A DNA stretch of 64,000 nt, taken from Heterodera schachtii (lineage: Eukaryota > Nematoda > Chromadorea > Rhabditida > Heteroderidae). Below, in pieces: positions 48,901 through 59,887 of this stretch. Under the pieces are notes generated by a model that had not been told where the DNA came from, did not search any database, and saw only the letters and a list, made by a program, of their open reading frames with translations. Location: positions 248,001 through 312,000 of the forward strand of contig SIJG01000127.1 in assembly GCA_023374025.1 (NCBI GenBank), read 5' to 3'. The translations under genes were made by a program, and so were the position numbers. The stretch's first letter is position 1. The number at the start of each line of letters is the position of its first letter.

Positions 48901-50339
48901 TTTAATTATAAATTCTCACAAATTTTTAATTCGATAGTGGAAAGAAAGAAAGGCTTCAAATTGATATAAATAAAACAGCGAATAATTGTTGTTTTTATTG
49001 AAAAATATTTAAAATGATCCCGGATTGCTTGTTTTGTCAATTTGGGGACCCATTTTTGAAAATTGAATAATATAGGACAGATATTGATTGAATGATATTA
49101 ATCTTCTAATTAAAAGACAATTTAACTTATTACTCAACTCTGATAGATATAAATTTAAAAATAATTTATTTTTTAACATTTATAATGTAATGAATTAAAT
49201 GATTACATTATATCGGCGTAAAAAATTTAATTCATTTTTATTTTCTCTAATTGCCTTTTATCCTACAGAATACAACCAATTCAAAAAAAGTTCAATAAAC
49301 TTGTTATCCTTCAACTTATCTATATCCAATCGGGTATAATTAATAGTTTTACAATATATTATTGCAGCATTTTTATTAACTTTTATTTTAAAATAATTTA
49401 GAATTCCATATTATTCCAGTGTCAATTAACACCCGCTTTTTTCTCCTGTTGAATAAAGATTTTACTTAGCATATAATTGCCTTTATAATAGTGGAGATTT
49501 TTGCCTTTGAATTAGCTTTAATTCAATTAGTGAAATTTTAAATTCGATTTTTGCGTCAAAGCTCTCTTACGCATTCTGAAAAGGAGTGATGAATTAAATC
49601 TTTAAAAAAATTTTAATTGCTTTTAAATGTGCCAAAAAGTTTAGGCAAAATGTATATATTTTATCTTCTTCAAAGAATTAAAGATATTATTAATTTTGCA
49701 GTTTTTTATTTATAATTTTGTTTTTATTAGCTTTTTTTTTTTGCGATATTTGGTTTCTGTTTTTTTGATGGTTGTTAAGCTACTTTTCAGGTTATTAGCA
49801 ACTGTTTTCTAGGTTTTTATTTTTTAAACCTAAAAGGATTAAAAAAATTTAAAAACCTATTTATAATGTTTTGGCGTTTTGCCAAAATTTATTAACAAAT
49901 GCAAGAAAAACGAAATATTTCCTTAAAAATTGACCTAAAATTTTCAAAAATACACCCTTAAGTAGGTTTAGCCCGAGCCCTTGGGGGCAAAATGTCGGGG
50001 GTCGGGGATTCATCTCATAAATTTATTGTTTATTTTCTTGACAAGAATTTTAAATTTAAAAATATCTCAATACTAATTTAGCTTAATTTTAAAAATTTTT
50101 TGAATAAATTTTGTCATTTCACACCCCCCTAAATTTGAGGATTTTTCGTACATATTTTGGGAGTTTTTTTAGAACCTAAAACCTGACTATTTTAAATAAG
50201 ATTATTTTTATAATTAAAAATAAATTTTATCTTGGTTAGGCTTTTCTTTTACTATTTAATAAAATGCAAAAATAAAAACAAATTTTTTTTTGTTAAATCT
50301 CTTTGTTTCAGTTTGTTTCTAGTGCAAATTTTTGAAGCA
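45931..50339 (+). repeat. Dispersed-family blocks, last + copies
   Basis: Recognisable blocks: 'GTGACATTATAGCTTTTTATT' (46350), 'ATCGGTGATGTCGAACCTCG' (46460), 'GTGAGGAAAAACTTGACG' (47610), 'GCCATGTTAAATGAATGG' (47940), 'ATGGTTTCGGGTTCCTGGATTG' (48170), 'CTCGCTCCTCTGTGTTCTATT' (48710). The order G-E-F-B equals that near 1.6-2.7 and 7-8.4 kb. Some pieces keep short open frames (for example KYGFGFLDCIEQELSEKYIL at 48167). From 48.8 to 50.3 kb I see nothing but T-rich DNA. Confidence 0.6.
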
Positions 50340-50347
50340 TTCTTTTC

Positions 50348-51768
50348 CGTGTGCCGACAAAATCCCTACATGCCAAAATCCCTACTCAACAAAAATTGAC
50401 AAAATCCCTACTCAGCCAAAAATGACAAAATCCCTACTGACAAAATCCCTACATGACAAAATCCCTACCCAGCAAAAAATAACAAAATCCCTACTAACCT
50501 TGAAAATGACAAAATCCCTACCAGATAAAATCCCTACTCAGATAAAATGACAAGTTTCAAAACTTGCCAGCTCTGATAGTCTTGCACGGGAGCAACATAT
50601 TTTTTATCTTAAGATTTGTTTTATGATTCATTACGTATTTAGAGCAAGAGTCAATTTCTTGAAATGAATTGCCGTGAACACCTTGAAAAGAATCTAAATT
50701 GAGGAAACGGCCACGCATTGCAGATAGGACTATTAGGCCCTGACGAACACAATCATTGCGCTGTTTTGGCACAACAGTCAGCAGAGACGGGAAGAGCGCA
50801 GATTAAACAGGCCATCAAAGACAACTCACAAATGAAACCATCCCAAACGCGAGCACAAGTCAGAGCAGGAACTGCCGAAGAAACCTTTGCCCAGATGGGC
50901 ACCAACGACGCATTAATGGGAATGATGAGGAAGCGGAAGAGGAAAGGAAGAATGTCCACCGGACTTTCAGGTGCCTTTTAAAAATTTCACACGTTTGGTT
51001 GGTTTTTCTTTTAGGAAAGTTTTGACATTGGCACTTCTGCCACCCATGCACGTGCGGAGAGCGTTTGCTTTGACAACAGAAATGGCGCCACTGGGTATGC
51101 AGGCATGGCTGTCCTACGTAGCCAAAACGTTCATTGGTCTCACGCAAGCTGAACAAAGGCTCGGTAGTGTGGGTTTTGAGCCCCAACACATTTTCTTCTT
51201 GAGCAGGTCTTCAAATACAATGCGTATGTTTTAAACCAAGCAGCAATGATTAAAAACATCAAAAAATTTTAGGTAGTCGCCTCCTCACATCACTGGGTGC
51301 GTTCTTGGCCGCGTTCATCAAGGACATTGACAAACAGTGTGATATTGCACAAGCAATACGCCTACGCAAAATCAGAAGTCGTCGGCTTCGTTGGTGGTCT
51401 CCATGTTAGGAACAATGAAAGCGGTGTCGATTCGGAAGATGATTAAGCAAATTGATAAGATTGATGCGCTTTTTTAATATTAAACCCTATTTTTCCCATC
51501 ACATTATCCCGTTGTTACTTCTTTTTTCACTTTTTTTGGTTTAAAAATATATTCGAAAAAAGAACTTTTTAACTGTCGGTGTTTTTGGTAGGGATTTTGT
51601 CATTTTTTTTGCTGGGTAGGGATTTTGTCATGTAGGGCTTTTGTCAGTAGGGATTTTGTTATTTTTTGGCTGAGTAGGGATTTTGTCAATTTTTGCTGAG
51701 TAGGGATTTTGTCATGTAGGGATTTTGTCAGTAGTGATTTTGTCATGTAGTGCTTTTGTCAGCGCGCC
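50348..51768 (+). mobile_element. MULE-like transposon with tandem 14-mer termini
   Basis: Both ends are arrays of a 14-bp motif, GACAAAATCCCTAC, on the left (50355-50540) and its inverse GTAGGGATTTTGTC on the right (51590-51760), so the arrays are large inverted repeats. An 8-bp direct repeat TTCTTTTC flanks it (50340-50347 and 51769-51776). The interior encodes pieces of a FLYWCH/MULE-type transposase. The arrays probably serve as repeated transposase-binding sites, as in other Mutator-like elements. The length of 1421 bp shows it lacks a full transposase. Confidence 0.85.
50660..51409 (+). pseudogene. Internally deleted MULE transposase with FLYWCH part
   Basis: Exon 1 (to 50971) keeps the end of a FLYWCH-like zinc finger (CREH..., then GPDEHNHC) and a helical stretch (AQIKQAIKDNSQMKPS) typical of the region before the transposase core. 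A short intron (50972-51014) has GT..AG. Exon 2 (51015-51223) reads LALLPPMHVRRAFALTTEMA and then YVAKTFIG, which matches the C-terminal part of MULE transposases. Intron 51224-51272 follows. Exon 3 (51273-51409) reads LGAFLAAFIKDIDKQCDIAQ. The DDE catalytic core between exons 1 and 2 is missing and phases no longer join, so it cannot make transposase. Confidence 0.65.
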
Positions 51769-51776
51769 TTCTTTTC

Positions 51777-52312
51777 TTGGATGAGATTCTATAATGTTTT
51801 CTATTTTTCTTGTTTATTTTTAATTTTATATGCCATCCACACTACTAATTCGATGATGTAAGTAAGTAAGTCCCCCAATTTAAACTTGAGTTTTTAACTT
51901 TTATTTTGATTAAAAAATAAATGAGGGAAAAAATGTGTGTTGTGTAAGTATTGATCCCTCTCATTGTCGATGAAAAACAAACTCACAATTTTTGATTCAA
52001 TTTCGAAAGAATTATTTTTGATGGTTTTTTAAAAATAGTCATAACTTTATTTATTAATTCTAAATATTTTTCAGATGTTCTTATTTCCTTAAAAGCAAAG
52101 AAGCTTTTTTTTTAATAGTCATAACTTTATTTTTATTTCTAGATTTTTTAGGTGTTCTTATTTCCCTAAAAGCAACGAATATGTAATTTGAAATTTAGAT
52201 TAAAATTAACTTTATGATAAATATTATTTTGACATTCTTTTACAATAGCAGAAATTTCACCAAATGATAAAAAATTCTTTTTAGATTTCTTTGCATTTAT
52301 TATTATTCTGAT
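51777..52312. other. AT-rich stretch upstream of the Helitron gene
   Basis: Contains a tandem duplication of about 85 bp ('TAGTCATAACTTTATTT...TTCTTATTTCC' at 52035-52105 and 52115-52170). No promoter or Helitron 5' terminus can be defined by eye. No gene is seen. Confidence 0.4.
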
Positions 52313-55124
52313 ATGGTGCGAAAAAAGCAGCAATTACTTTCTCTGGACAAAAATGAAAGTGATTTGAACAAAAATTTTCGTGAAAAGGGTTCAAAGCTCC
52401 CTATAAAAGCGGTTGCAGAGGTTCCAAGCTCCTCAAAAAAGCGGTTAGATAGAAAACTGTATGAAAGTGAAAATTTTATTTTGAATTTGGATACTTCTGA
52501 TGAAGAAAATGAAGACGAATCTTCTGTATTTTTTAAGCAATCATCAAGTCATTCAATTTGTTTTGATGATGGAACATCTTTGCTTAGGGAAAGGAACGTA
52601 AGAAAAAAGAAAATTGGAGAAAAAGAAAAAAAGAAAAAAAGAAAGTTCAGAAAATGAGTTACAACTATTTCGACAAAAAAATAAAGAAGCAGTTGAAAAT
52701 TTTAGAAAAAGAAAAAAAGAAAGTTCAGAAACTGAGTTACAAATGTTCCGACAAAAAAATAAAGAAGCAGTTGAAAATTTTAGAAAAAGAAAAAGCGAAA
52801 GTTCAGAAATTGAATTACAAATATTACGACAAAAAAATAAAGAAGCAGTTGAAAATTTTAGAAAAAGAAAAAGCGAAAGTTCAGAAATTGAATTACAAAT
52901 ATTACGACAAAAAAATAAAGAAGCAGTTGAAAATTTTAGAAAAAGAAAAAAAGAAGAAAACGAACTTTATTTGGCAGCCAGTGCTGCACACAAAGCAGCT
53001 TTTTATTCACTCAGCACATTCAATTTTAAATGTAAAAACTGTAATGCGATTCATTTTTCTGAAGAACAAACTCAGATTAAAACCGGAAATTTTAATATAT
53101 GTTGTAAGGATGGGCGTTTAAGTTTTCTTGGAAATTTGGTTGATGAATACCCAAACGATTTAAAACAATTATTTTTTCCGGAAAACCAAAAAAATAAAAT
53201 TTTTCTCAAAAATATACGACAATACAATAGCTCATTTGATTTAGCTTCTTTAATTTGTTTTCGTTTTTCGTTTCCAACCCCTGGCCCTCCATGTTTCAAA
53301 ATACAAGGCCAAGTCTATCATAAATATAATCAAAATGCGATGCCTGAAAACGAAAATGAAATTCCAACAAATGGACAGTTATATTTCATAGATACTGAAG
53401 AAGCAGTAGAGAACCGAACAAAAGCAAATAAAGAATTGGATGAAGATATTTTAGAACTTATCGATTTAAAAATGCGAGAAATAAATGAATATGCAAAATC
53501 TTTTATGTTAATGAAAGTGCGAATGATGAGATACCACCAGCACGTATTGTTGTATACCCAAAAGGTAAAAAAATGTTAAAAGATAATTATCCTCTTGATA
53601 AGTGTGTTGAACCAATGACATACACATTACTTTATCCAACGGGAAAAGCAGGCTATGATTTTAATTTTAAAGATACAAATGGCAAAAAAATTTCATTGTG
53701 TGATTATATAAAAATCTTTTGTTTATACGAGAAGAAAGATTTTTTCCACATTTTTATGCTGGTAAACTTTTTCAACAATGGATAGTAGATTCAGCGGCAA
53801 GAATAGAATGGAATAGATTAGAATATATAAGGAACCATCAGGCTGAATTGTGTAGCAGTAATTATTCAAATGTAGAAGATTTCTTACAAAAAAAAGCAGA
53901 AAAAACAGATGCAGAAATAACTAAAAAAATAATTCTACCGTCGACTTTTATTGCTGGTCCACGTGATTTTGCATGAGCGATTTATGGATTCGATGTCTAT
54001 AGTCAACGAAACGGGAAAACCTGATTTGTTTATTACATTTACGTGTAATCCAAATGACCCCGATATTTTAAGGTGTTTAAAAATTGGGCAATCGCCTGCA
54101 GATAGACCTGATATAGTATCAAGAGTATTTGAGCTTAAAAAAATATTTATTGCGTTTGGTTATAGATGAAAAAATATTCGGGGAAATAATTGGCTATTGT
54201 TGGGTTATCGAGTATCAAAAATGGGTTTGCCCCATTTACATTTACTTCTTACTCTTAGCTAAAAGATAAATGGCATAAAACTGAGGATATAGACAATTTT
54301 ATTAAAGCTGAAATACCAGACGAAAAAACAGACACTGAATTATATGAAATAATCATTAAATTTATGATGCATGGCCCGTGTCAAGAAAATTCGTTATGTT
54401 GGGATAAATTAAAACAGAAATGTAAAAAGGATTTCCTAAACCCTTTATGGAAACAACTCAATTAAATGAGGATGGTTATCCTTTTTATAAGCGGAAAAAC
54501 GATGGAAAATATATTTACAAAAAAGGAGTAAAATTAACAAACCAATTTGTTGTCCCGTATAATCCATATCTTAGTAAAGTCTTTAAAGCTCATATAAATG
54601 TTGAAAGAGTAGCTGATATTTCCGCCGTAAAATATCTTTATGATTACATTTATAAAGGTTATGATGCGGCGGTTATTGAATGTACAACGGCAAATAATGA
54701 TGAAAAAAGAATAAAATTACAATATGATGAGGTTGATACATATTTAGAAGCGAGATATTTAAGCCCGTGTGAGGGATGTTGGCGAATTTTTAAATTTCCT
54801 ATGTATGGGAAATCACATTCTGTGGATTTATTAGATGTGCATTTAGAAAATAAACAAAATATTGTCTACAAAAAAAAGGCAAAAATCAATGAAATAGAAG
54901 AAGCGTTAAACAGAGATACTACTCTTACAGCGTATTTTAAATTTTGTGAAGAATTTCCTTTTCTTAATATTAAATATGTAGACATGCCTAAATTTTGTAC
55001 TTGGGATAAAAAAAGTCGTAAATGGAAATACCCAAGAGAAGGAAACACAAAAAAACTTGGTCGGTTAATTCCAGTAAATCCAACTGACACCGAAAAATAC
55101 TATTTGCGTTTTCTCTTACTTAAT
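52313..55124 (+). pseudogene. Helitron Rep protein, N-terminal half, frameshifted
   Basis: Rolling-circle transposon replication initiator. Pieces in order: a charged N-terminus from 52313; a repeat region (52641-52952); a zinc-binding part CKNCNAIHF..FNICCKDG (about 53032-53110); LFQQWIVDSAARIEWNRLEY (about 53775); GKPDLFITFTCNPNDPDI (about 54016); the HUH motif GLPHLHLLLTL (about 54226-54258); MMHGPCQENSLCW; the Rep tyrosine motif VKYLYDYIYKGYD (54627-54665); and WRIFKFPMYGKS. These match the Helitron-like N-terminal domain in order. Frames break near 52630, 53508, 53718, 53965, 54260 and 54445, and a TGA occurs near 54168. The helicase part is not present before the gap or after it. Confidence 0.9.
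52641..52952 (+). repeat. Four 78-bp tandem repeats in the Helitron frame
   Basis: Units start at 52641, 52719, 52797 and 52875, each coding 26 residues (ESSEIELQILRQKNKEAVEN plus FRKRK[K/S]). The units are nearly identical in DNA, so expansion is recent relative to the frameshifts. The product would be a charged coiled coil at the N-terminus. Confidence 0.9.
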
Positions 55125-55690
55125 NNNNNNNNNNNNNNNNNNNNNNNNNNNNNNNNNNNNNNNNNNNNNNNNNNNNNNNNNNNNNNNNNNNNNNNNNNNN
55201 NNNNNNNNNNNNNNNNNNNNNNNNNNNNNNNNNNNNNNNNNNNNNNNNNNNNNNNNNNNNNNNNNNNNNNNNNNNNNNNNNNNNNNNNNNNNNNNNNNNN
55301 NNNNNNNNNNNNNNNNNNNNNNNNNNNNNNNNNNNNNNNNNNNNNNNNNNNNNNNNNNNNNNNNNNNNNNNNNNNNNNNNNNNNNNNNNNNNNNNNNNNN
55401 NNNNNNNNNNNNNNNNNNNNNNNNNNNNNNNNNNNNNNNNNNNNNNNNNNNNNNNNNNNNNNNNNNNNNNNNNNNNNNNNNNNNNNNNNNNNNNNNNNNN
55501 NNNNNNNNNNNNNNNNNNNNNNNNNNNNNNNNNNNNNNNNNNNNNNNNNNNNNNNNNNNNNNNNNNNNNNNNNNNNNNNNNNNNNNNNNNNNNNNNNNNN
55601 NNNNNNNNNNNNNNNNNNNNNNNNNNNNNNNNNNNNNNNNNNNNNNNNNNNNNNNNNNNNNNNNNNNNNNNNNNNNNNNNNNNNNNNNNN
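55125..55690. other. Assembly gap (566 N)
   Basis: A run of N that interrupts the Helitron frame. Sequence after it has opposite AT skew and carries dispersed-family blocks in inverted orientation, and no Helitron helicase. The joined contigs may be wrongly oriented, or the gap size may be wrong. Confidence 0.98.
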
Positions 55691-57400
55691 TAAAAAGATT
55701 AATTTATTGTTAAAAAGTTCAATCTTCGACTAATCTAGAAGCAAATAGGCACAATAAAAAGCATTTTTTGATTAAATAGACTTTAGATTCAAATAAAGTG
55801 ACCAACATTAATCTAATTAATAAAATAAAATAATATTACGTATGTTTTATAGCCTTTTATAAAATTACAATTTTTTCTTAACATCCAAATGCATTATAAA
55901 AAAAAATTAATATTTTTAAGAACAATTAAACAAAACATATTAACTAATAAAAAATTTAATTTATAAATTGAAAAAATAAAAGCATTATTTAAAAATAAGA
56001 AAATATCACTTCTTCCTGCCGAGATAATTTGAGTTTATAATTTTCCGTGGGACCAAGACGTTTAAATTAGTCAAAATTATTATTTTTGTTTTTTTAAAAA
56101 TAAATAACGATTATTAAATTAAAAAATAATTACAATATTTAACTTCATATAAATCGATAATTAAGTTTCATTCAACTATAATTAAATTTAAGCAAAATAT
56201 ACATCTTATGGTGAGGGCATAATACTAAAATTTTTATTTATTACGCAAAATAAATCATAGGCCAATAAAAAGTTTGTTGGTTCAAAAACATAAAGAGAAA
56301 AATAAAAAATTAACTAAAAATGAAAAATTTTAATTCAATTTATTTATATTTTTGAATTGATCCCACTGACACATCGAACAAAGATAACAGAGACTTTGCT
56401 TGAGCTTTAATTTAAAATTATAGAAATTAAGAATACAACTTATCAAAAATAATATTTTATTTTTATAGGTAATTTTGTTAATAAAAATAAAGCAGCAATA
56501 ATTATGTGAAATAATAAAATTGAAATTAGTTTTTAAAAACCATTGCAAATTAAAATTATAAAATTTAAAAAATTTACCGAAAATACTTACAACGCAGAAA
56601 ATGTAATAATTTTTATCTATATTATCCGTGATTTTCTAACAATCAAAAAACAATCATATTTCGAATTAGACTAAATTAAAAGCAAAATAAGTACAAAAAA
56701 TGATAACTGCACATAACCAAAAAATACACAAAATAATGTATGCTCGTCCTCATGTAATGAAAAATACCAGAAAATTTTTTATATTTATTTATATAATGAA
56801 AAGAGAAAAAATTCTTAATTCGTCATGAAATAAAATTCATAACCGCAAATAATACAAGAACATCAACAGAACTGTATGTTAAGCAAAATCAAAGCTCTGA
56901 TGACGAGAATGAATCAAAATATGAAAATTACAAAAAAATTTGTAAAAAATTAACAGCATATACAAAAATAAAAAATAATAAATAAAAATGCCTATGATTC
57001 ACAGCATTTGCATATTGTTCAGTTCAATATTTATTTTTATATGAGGAAGAATTTGTTTTGATAAAAAGTTAACCGAGATAAATAATAATGTTATGCCATA
57101 TATTTTAAAAATTTAAATAATTTTAAGAAATCAGAAAAAAATTAATCATTAGTCAAAAACCAGCATATTACTGACAAATCACGACATTTTTATTTTAAGA
57201 TTTTACCCTCAAAATCAGAACATTTCTGGGTAATAGTGCCGATCATAAATTTTTAATAACTCCCAAAAATAGGAATCTTACATCCATTTCCCATAATTTT
57301 GAACCCCGGACCAGAATTCAAACAAAAAAGCCGAAACATAAATTTTTTAAAATTGACATTTATGCAACAAAACTATCAATTGCACGAAAAAACCTGTCTT
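55691..57400 (-). repeat. Inverted copy of 36.95-38.11 kb
   Basis: Reverse complement matches include 'CCAATAAAAAGTTTGTTGG' (56258) against 38070-38090, 'CAGCAATAATTATGTGAAATAATAAAATT' (56490) against 37835-37865, 'CATAACCAAAAAATACACAAA' (56712) against 37705-37725, and 'GGGTAATAGTGCCGATCATAAATTT' (57228) against 37070-37095. They stay colinear for about 1.1 kb. The + strand is A-rich here. Confidence 0.8.
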
Positions 57401-58113
57401 GTAACTTTTATAATTTTTGGAGTATATATTTGAGTTTAACCATGTGAATAGCCTTATCACAAGAAAAGAAAGCTGGAAAATAAATTTGTTTGTTGACAAT
57501 TAATGTCATTAAGTGTAAAAATTTAGAAAACAGTTACCTTTTCTATGCTAAAAAGCCGAATAATTTAAAACTGAAAAAATCAAGTGAAAAAATTAAGACA
57601 AAAGCATTAAATAAATCTTTTGCTGTTGTCCGTTAATTCAAAATACATATAATGGTGCCTAGCAGTACTGGTAGTCGCCACCTGTTTAAATTTCTGGGTA
57701 ATTAAGAGAAAATTGTGCAAAAATTACCCATTATTCTTGATTAAAATTTTATTTCGTTGGGGCCGGAAAGTCATGCCTAATTCCTGGTAATAACAATTAA
57801 AAGCAACAATTGTAAACATTATCGGCTACTATCTAGAAGCAAATAGGTCTAATAAAAAGCATTTTTGATTAAATAGAACAGATGGAAATTTATCTTAACA
57901 ATAAAATAAAAATTAAATTTTATTACGCCTTTTTTATAGCATTAATAATAATTAAGAAAACAAAACTTAATCTTGTACATTAATTAGAAAAAATGTTTTA
58001 TAGATTAAAAAATAAATTAAATAAATCGATGTAATAAAAATTAAATTGAGGAAGAAATAATGTCAATAAAATTCAGCAATTCAAACAAATTAAACTTAGT
58101 TTATTAATTTAAA

Positions 58114-58238
58114 TTAAACAAGTTTGCGCTCAAAACCTTTTCCACCTGATCTGTTTCTGAACCATTTAATTATGGAAGCTTGCTCTTGAATTGCGAGCCC
58201 AAGAGGGTTCAACTGTTTCAATGATCCCAACTTCTCAA
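58114..58238 (-). CDS. Terminal exon of an unrecognised gene
   Basis: On the minus strand an acceptor AATGCGTATTTAG is followed by two bases and then 40 codons, EKLGSLKQLNPLGLAIQEQA then SIIKWFRNRSGGKGFERKLV, ending at TAA (58114-58116). The composition and the codon mix are protein-like and the exon stands out from A-rich (on +) flanks. A frame through the same DNA on the + strand is also open but has no splice context. No known domain is recognised. Confidence 0.5.
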
Positions 58239-58359
58239 CTAAATACGCATTGGAGAAAAATTCGTGTATTTAAGAATTAATTCTTTGTTTCACTTTTTAT
58301 TTAATTTATTATTCACATTTAACATTCTTTTTGAAAATACAAAAAAAAAAACAAAATTT

Positions 58360-58690
58360 TGTGATGTCAAATTGGAACTCTGAGCCAATACGAAAAGTCG
58401 TGGTCCGTGGAAACGATGCGCGAGTTTTTGACGCAATTGTTATTTTCAAAAAAAGAAAGGGCGCTTGACAGCATGGAACATATTGGCTGATTTTTTGGAA
58501 TTTCTTTTTACAGGAAAAGAAATAATTTTTGAAAAATAAATCAAATTAAATTAAAAATTTAAGGGTTGTTTGGTAAAAATTCAAGGGTGCCAAATTGTAG
58601 AAAATGCCGGAAAAGAGGAATTTTCCTTTGTTTTTAACAACACAAGCAAGATTTCAGTTGAAGAAGGAATTAAATTATTTTGTAAATAAA
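58360..58690 (+). other. GC-richer island, coding strand unclear
   Basis: The + strand reads MSNWNSEPIRKVVVRGNDAR (from 58368) to VIFKKRKGA, then stops. Later 58575-58687 reads QIVENAGKEEFSFVFNNTSK to TAA. An acceptor-like TTTCTTTTTACAG lies at 58502-58514. The minus strand is open over part of it too. It is the only place after the gap where the + strand looks coding. Possibly remains of a separate gene; I cannot build a model. Confidence 0.25.
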
Positions 58691-58699
58691 TAATGTGTT

Positions 58700-58855
58700 T
58701 AATTATATTTACTCAAAGTAAAAAGTTTTAAAGAAATTCATTTAAAACATAATTATTAGTGCTCGGACAAATATTATTATAAATCTCTAAATTATAACAA
58801 GCAAAGTTATTAGTCAGAAGATTCTTTAAAAAATGATTTGAAGATAAAGCGCTTA
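58700..58855 (-). CDS. Weak candidate exon, minus strand
   Basis: The acceptor AATTCTTCTGCAG (58856-58868, minus) precedes an open stretch of about 44 codons starting SALSSNHFLKNLLTNNFACY. Composition is only slightly richer than background and no donor is clear, so a chance open frame is possible. Confidence 0.2.
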
Positions 58856-59200
58856 CTGCAGAAGAATTTCATCATGATATAATATCGGAGATCATTGACA
58901 AGAGAATAATTAACTTTTATTTAACAAGCTGATGCATTAAGTTAACAGCATTAAAGGTAAACGATTTCATTCCTCAGTGTACAAGAAATCAGGAGCAAAA
59001 AAATGATTTAGCGAAACATAATTAAAATAAATTACGAAAATTGAAAATCAAGAATACTGTAATTTAAATATAAATTAAATATTTGAAAGAGAAGCTTCCA
59101 TTTAAATGTGAATAAATTTTATTTAAATAATTAAAACAATGATGTAATTACATGAAAGGCAAGTTAAAAACGTCAATTACAATATATTGAAATTTAAAAC

Positions 59201-59230
59201 CTCTGAATAACTATGGCTCACAAGGAGGTG
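59201..59230 (-). CDS. Micro-exon candidate, minus strand
   Basis: The minus strand shows TTTAATACAG|CACCTCC...CAGAG|GTTTTA: 30 bases, phase 0 to phase 0, reading HLLVSHSYSE. Both splice sites fit nematode consensus. It lies 191 bp below the next candidate (59421-59460), but the phases of the two do not join, so an exon is missing or one call is wrong. Confidence 0.35.
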
Positions 59231-59420
59231 CTGTATTAAACATGAGTTTTTATCGAACAAATTCATAAATATTTAATGCAAAAGATGATGAGAAACAAAC
59301 TCACAGAAAAATTTTTAAAAATATTAAAAAAATAAATAAATCTATACCAAATAATTTGCAATAAAAATAATATTTTATTTAAAAATAGAAAATAAAAAAG
59401 ATATTTCAAGTGGAATAAAC

Positions 59421-59460
59421 AATCTTTAAAGCGGGGCATATGAGCTTTCTCCTTTTCGAG
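59421..59460 (-). CDS. Micro-exon candidate, minus strand
   Basis: The acceptor TTCTTGTGTTTAG precedes CTCGAAAAGGAG..., reading LEKEKAHMPRFKD and leaving one base at donor T|GTTTAT. The frame stays open beyond the donor (CLFHLKYL), so the exon might be longer. It is charged and lysine-rich. Unrecognised. Confidence 0.35.
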
Positions 59461-59837
59461 CTAAACACAAGAAAGAAATATGATAAAAAAGAAAAACATG
59501 TTATTTTCTGTTAATAAAACAAAAAATATTAAAGGATTTTTTTTTCTATCATTAAGTATTAATTTAAATTGAATGAAGTATGTTAAAAATATTAAATTGA
59601 AAATAATAATATATAAAACGTTAAAAAATTTTTCTTATGTACTCATAAGAATAAAAAAATACATAAGTAATCTTTGCTAATATAAAATCCCAAATGATTT
59701 TATAAATAAATTATGAATCTATTTTCAGTTATATTTATTTTAAAAAATATCTTTTTACTAATTTTTACACTTATAAACAACAATTATTTTCTGAAAATAA
59801 AAATGATAAATATAGTAAAAAATGGAGAATAAATTAC

Positions 59838-59887
59838 ATAAATGCCAGTTGCCCAATGCCGAGCCCAGCAACTCAATGAGCAATTTG
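59838..59887 (-). CDS. Micro-exon candidate, minus strand
   Basis: The acceptor TGGGTTGCATAG is followed by one base and then KLLIELLGSALGNWHL, leaving one base at donor T|GTAATT. GC content is far above the flanks. Other frames through it contain a stop or are less protein-like. Confidence 0.4.

Noticed and set aside
50350..50540. CRISPR-like look of the spaced 14-mer repeats
   Set aside because: Spacers are short, irregular and similar to each other, the array has an inverted partner, and the host is a eukaryote. They are transposon termini.
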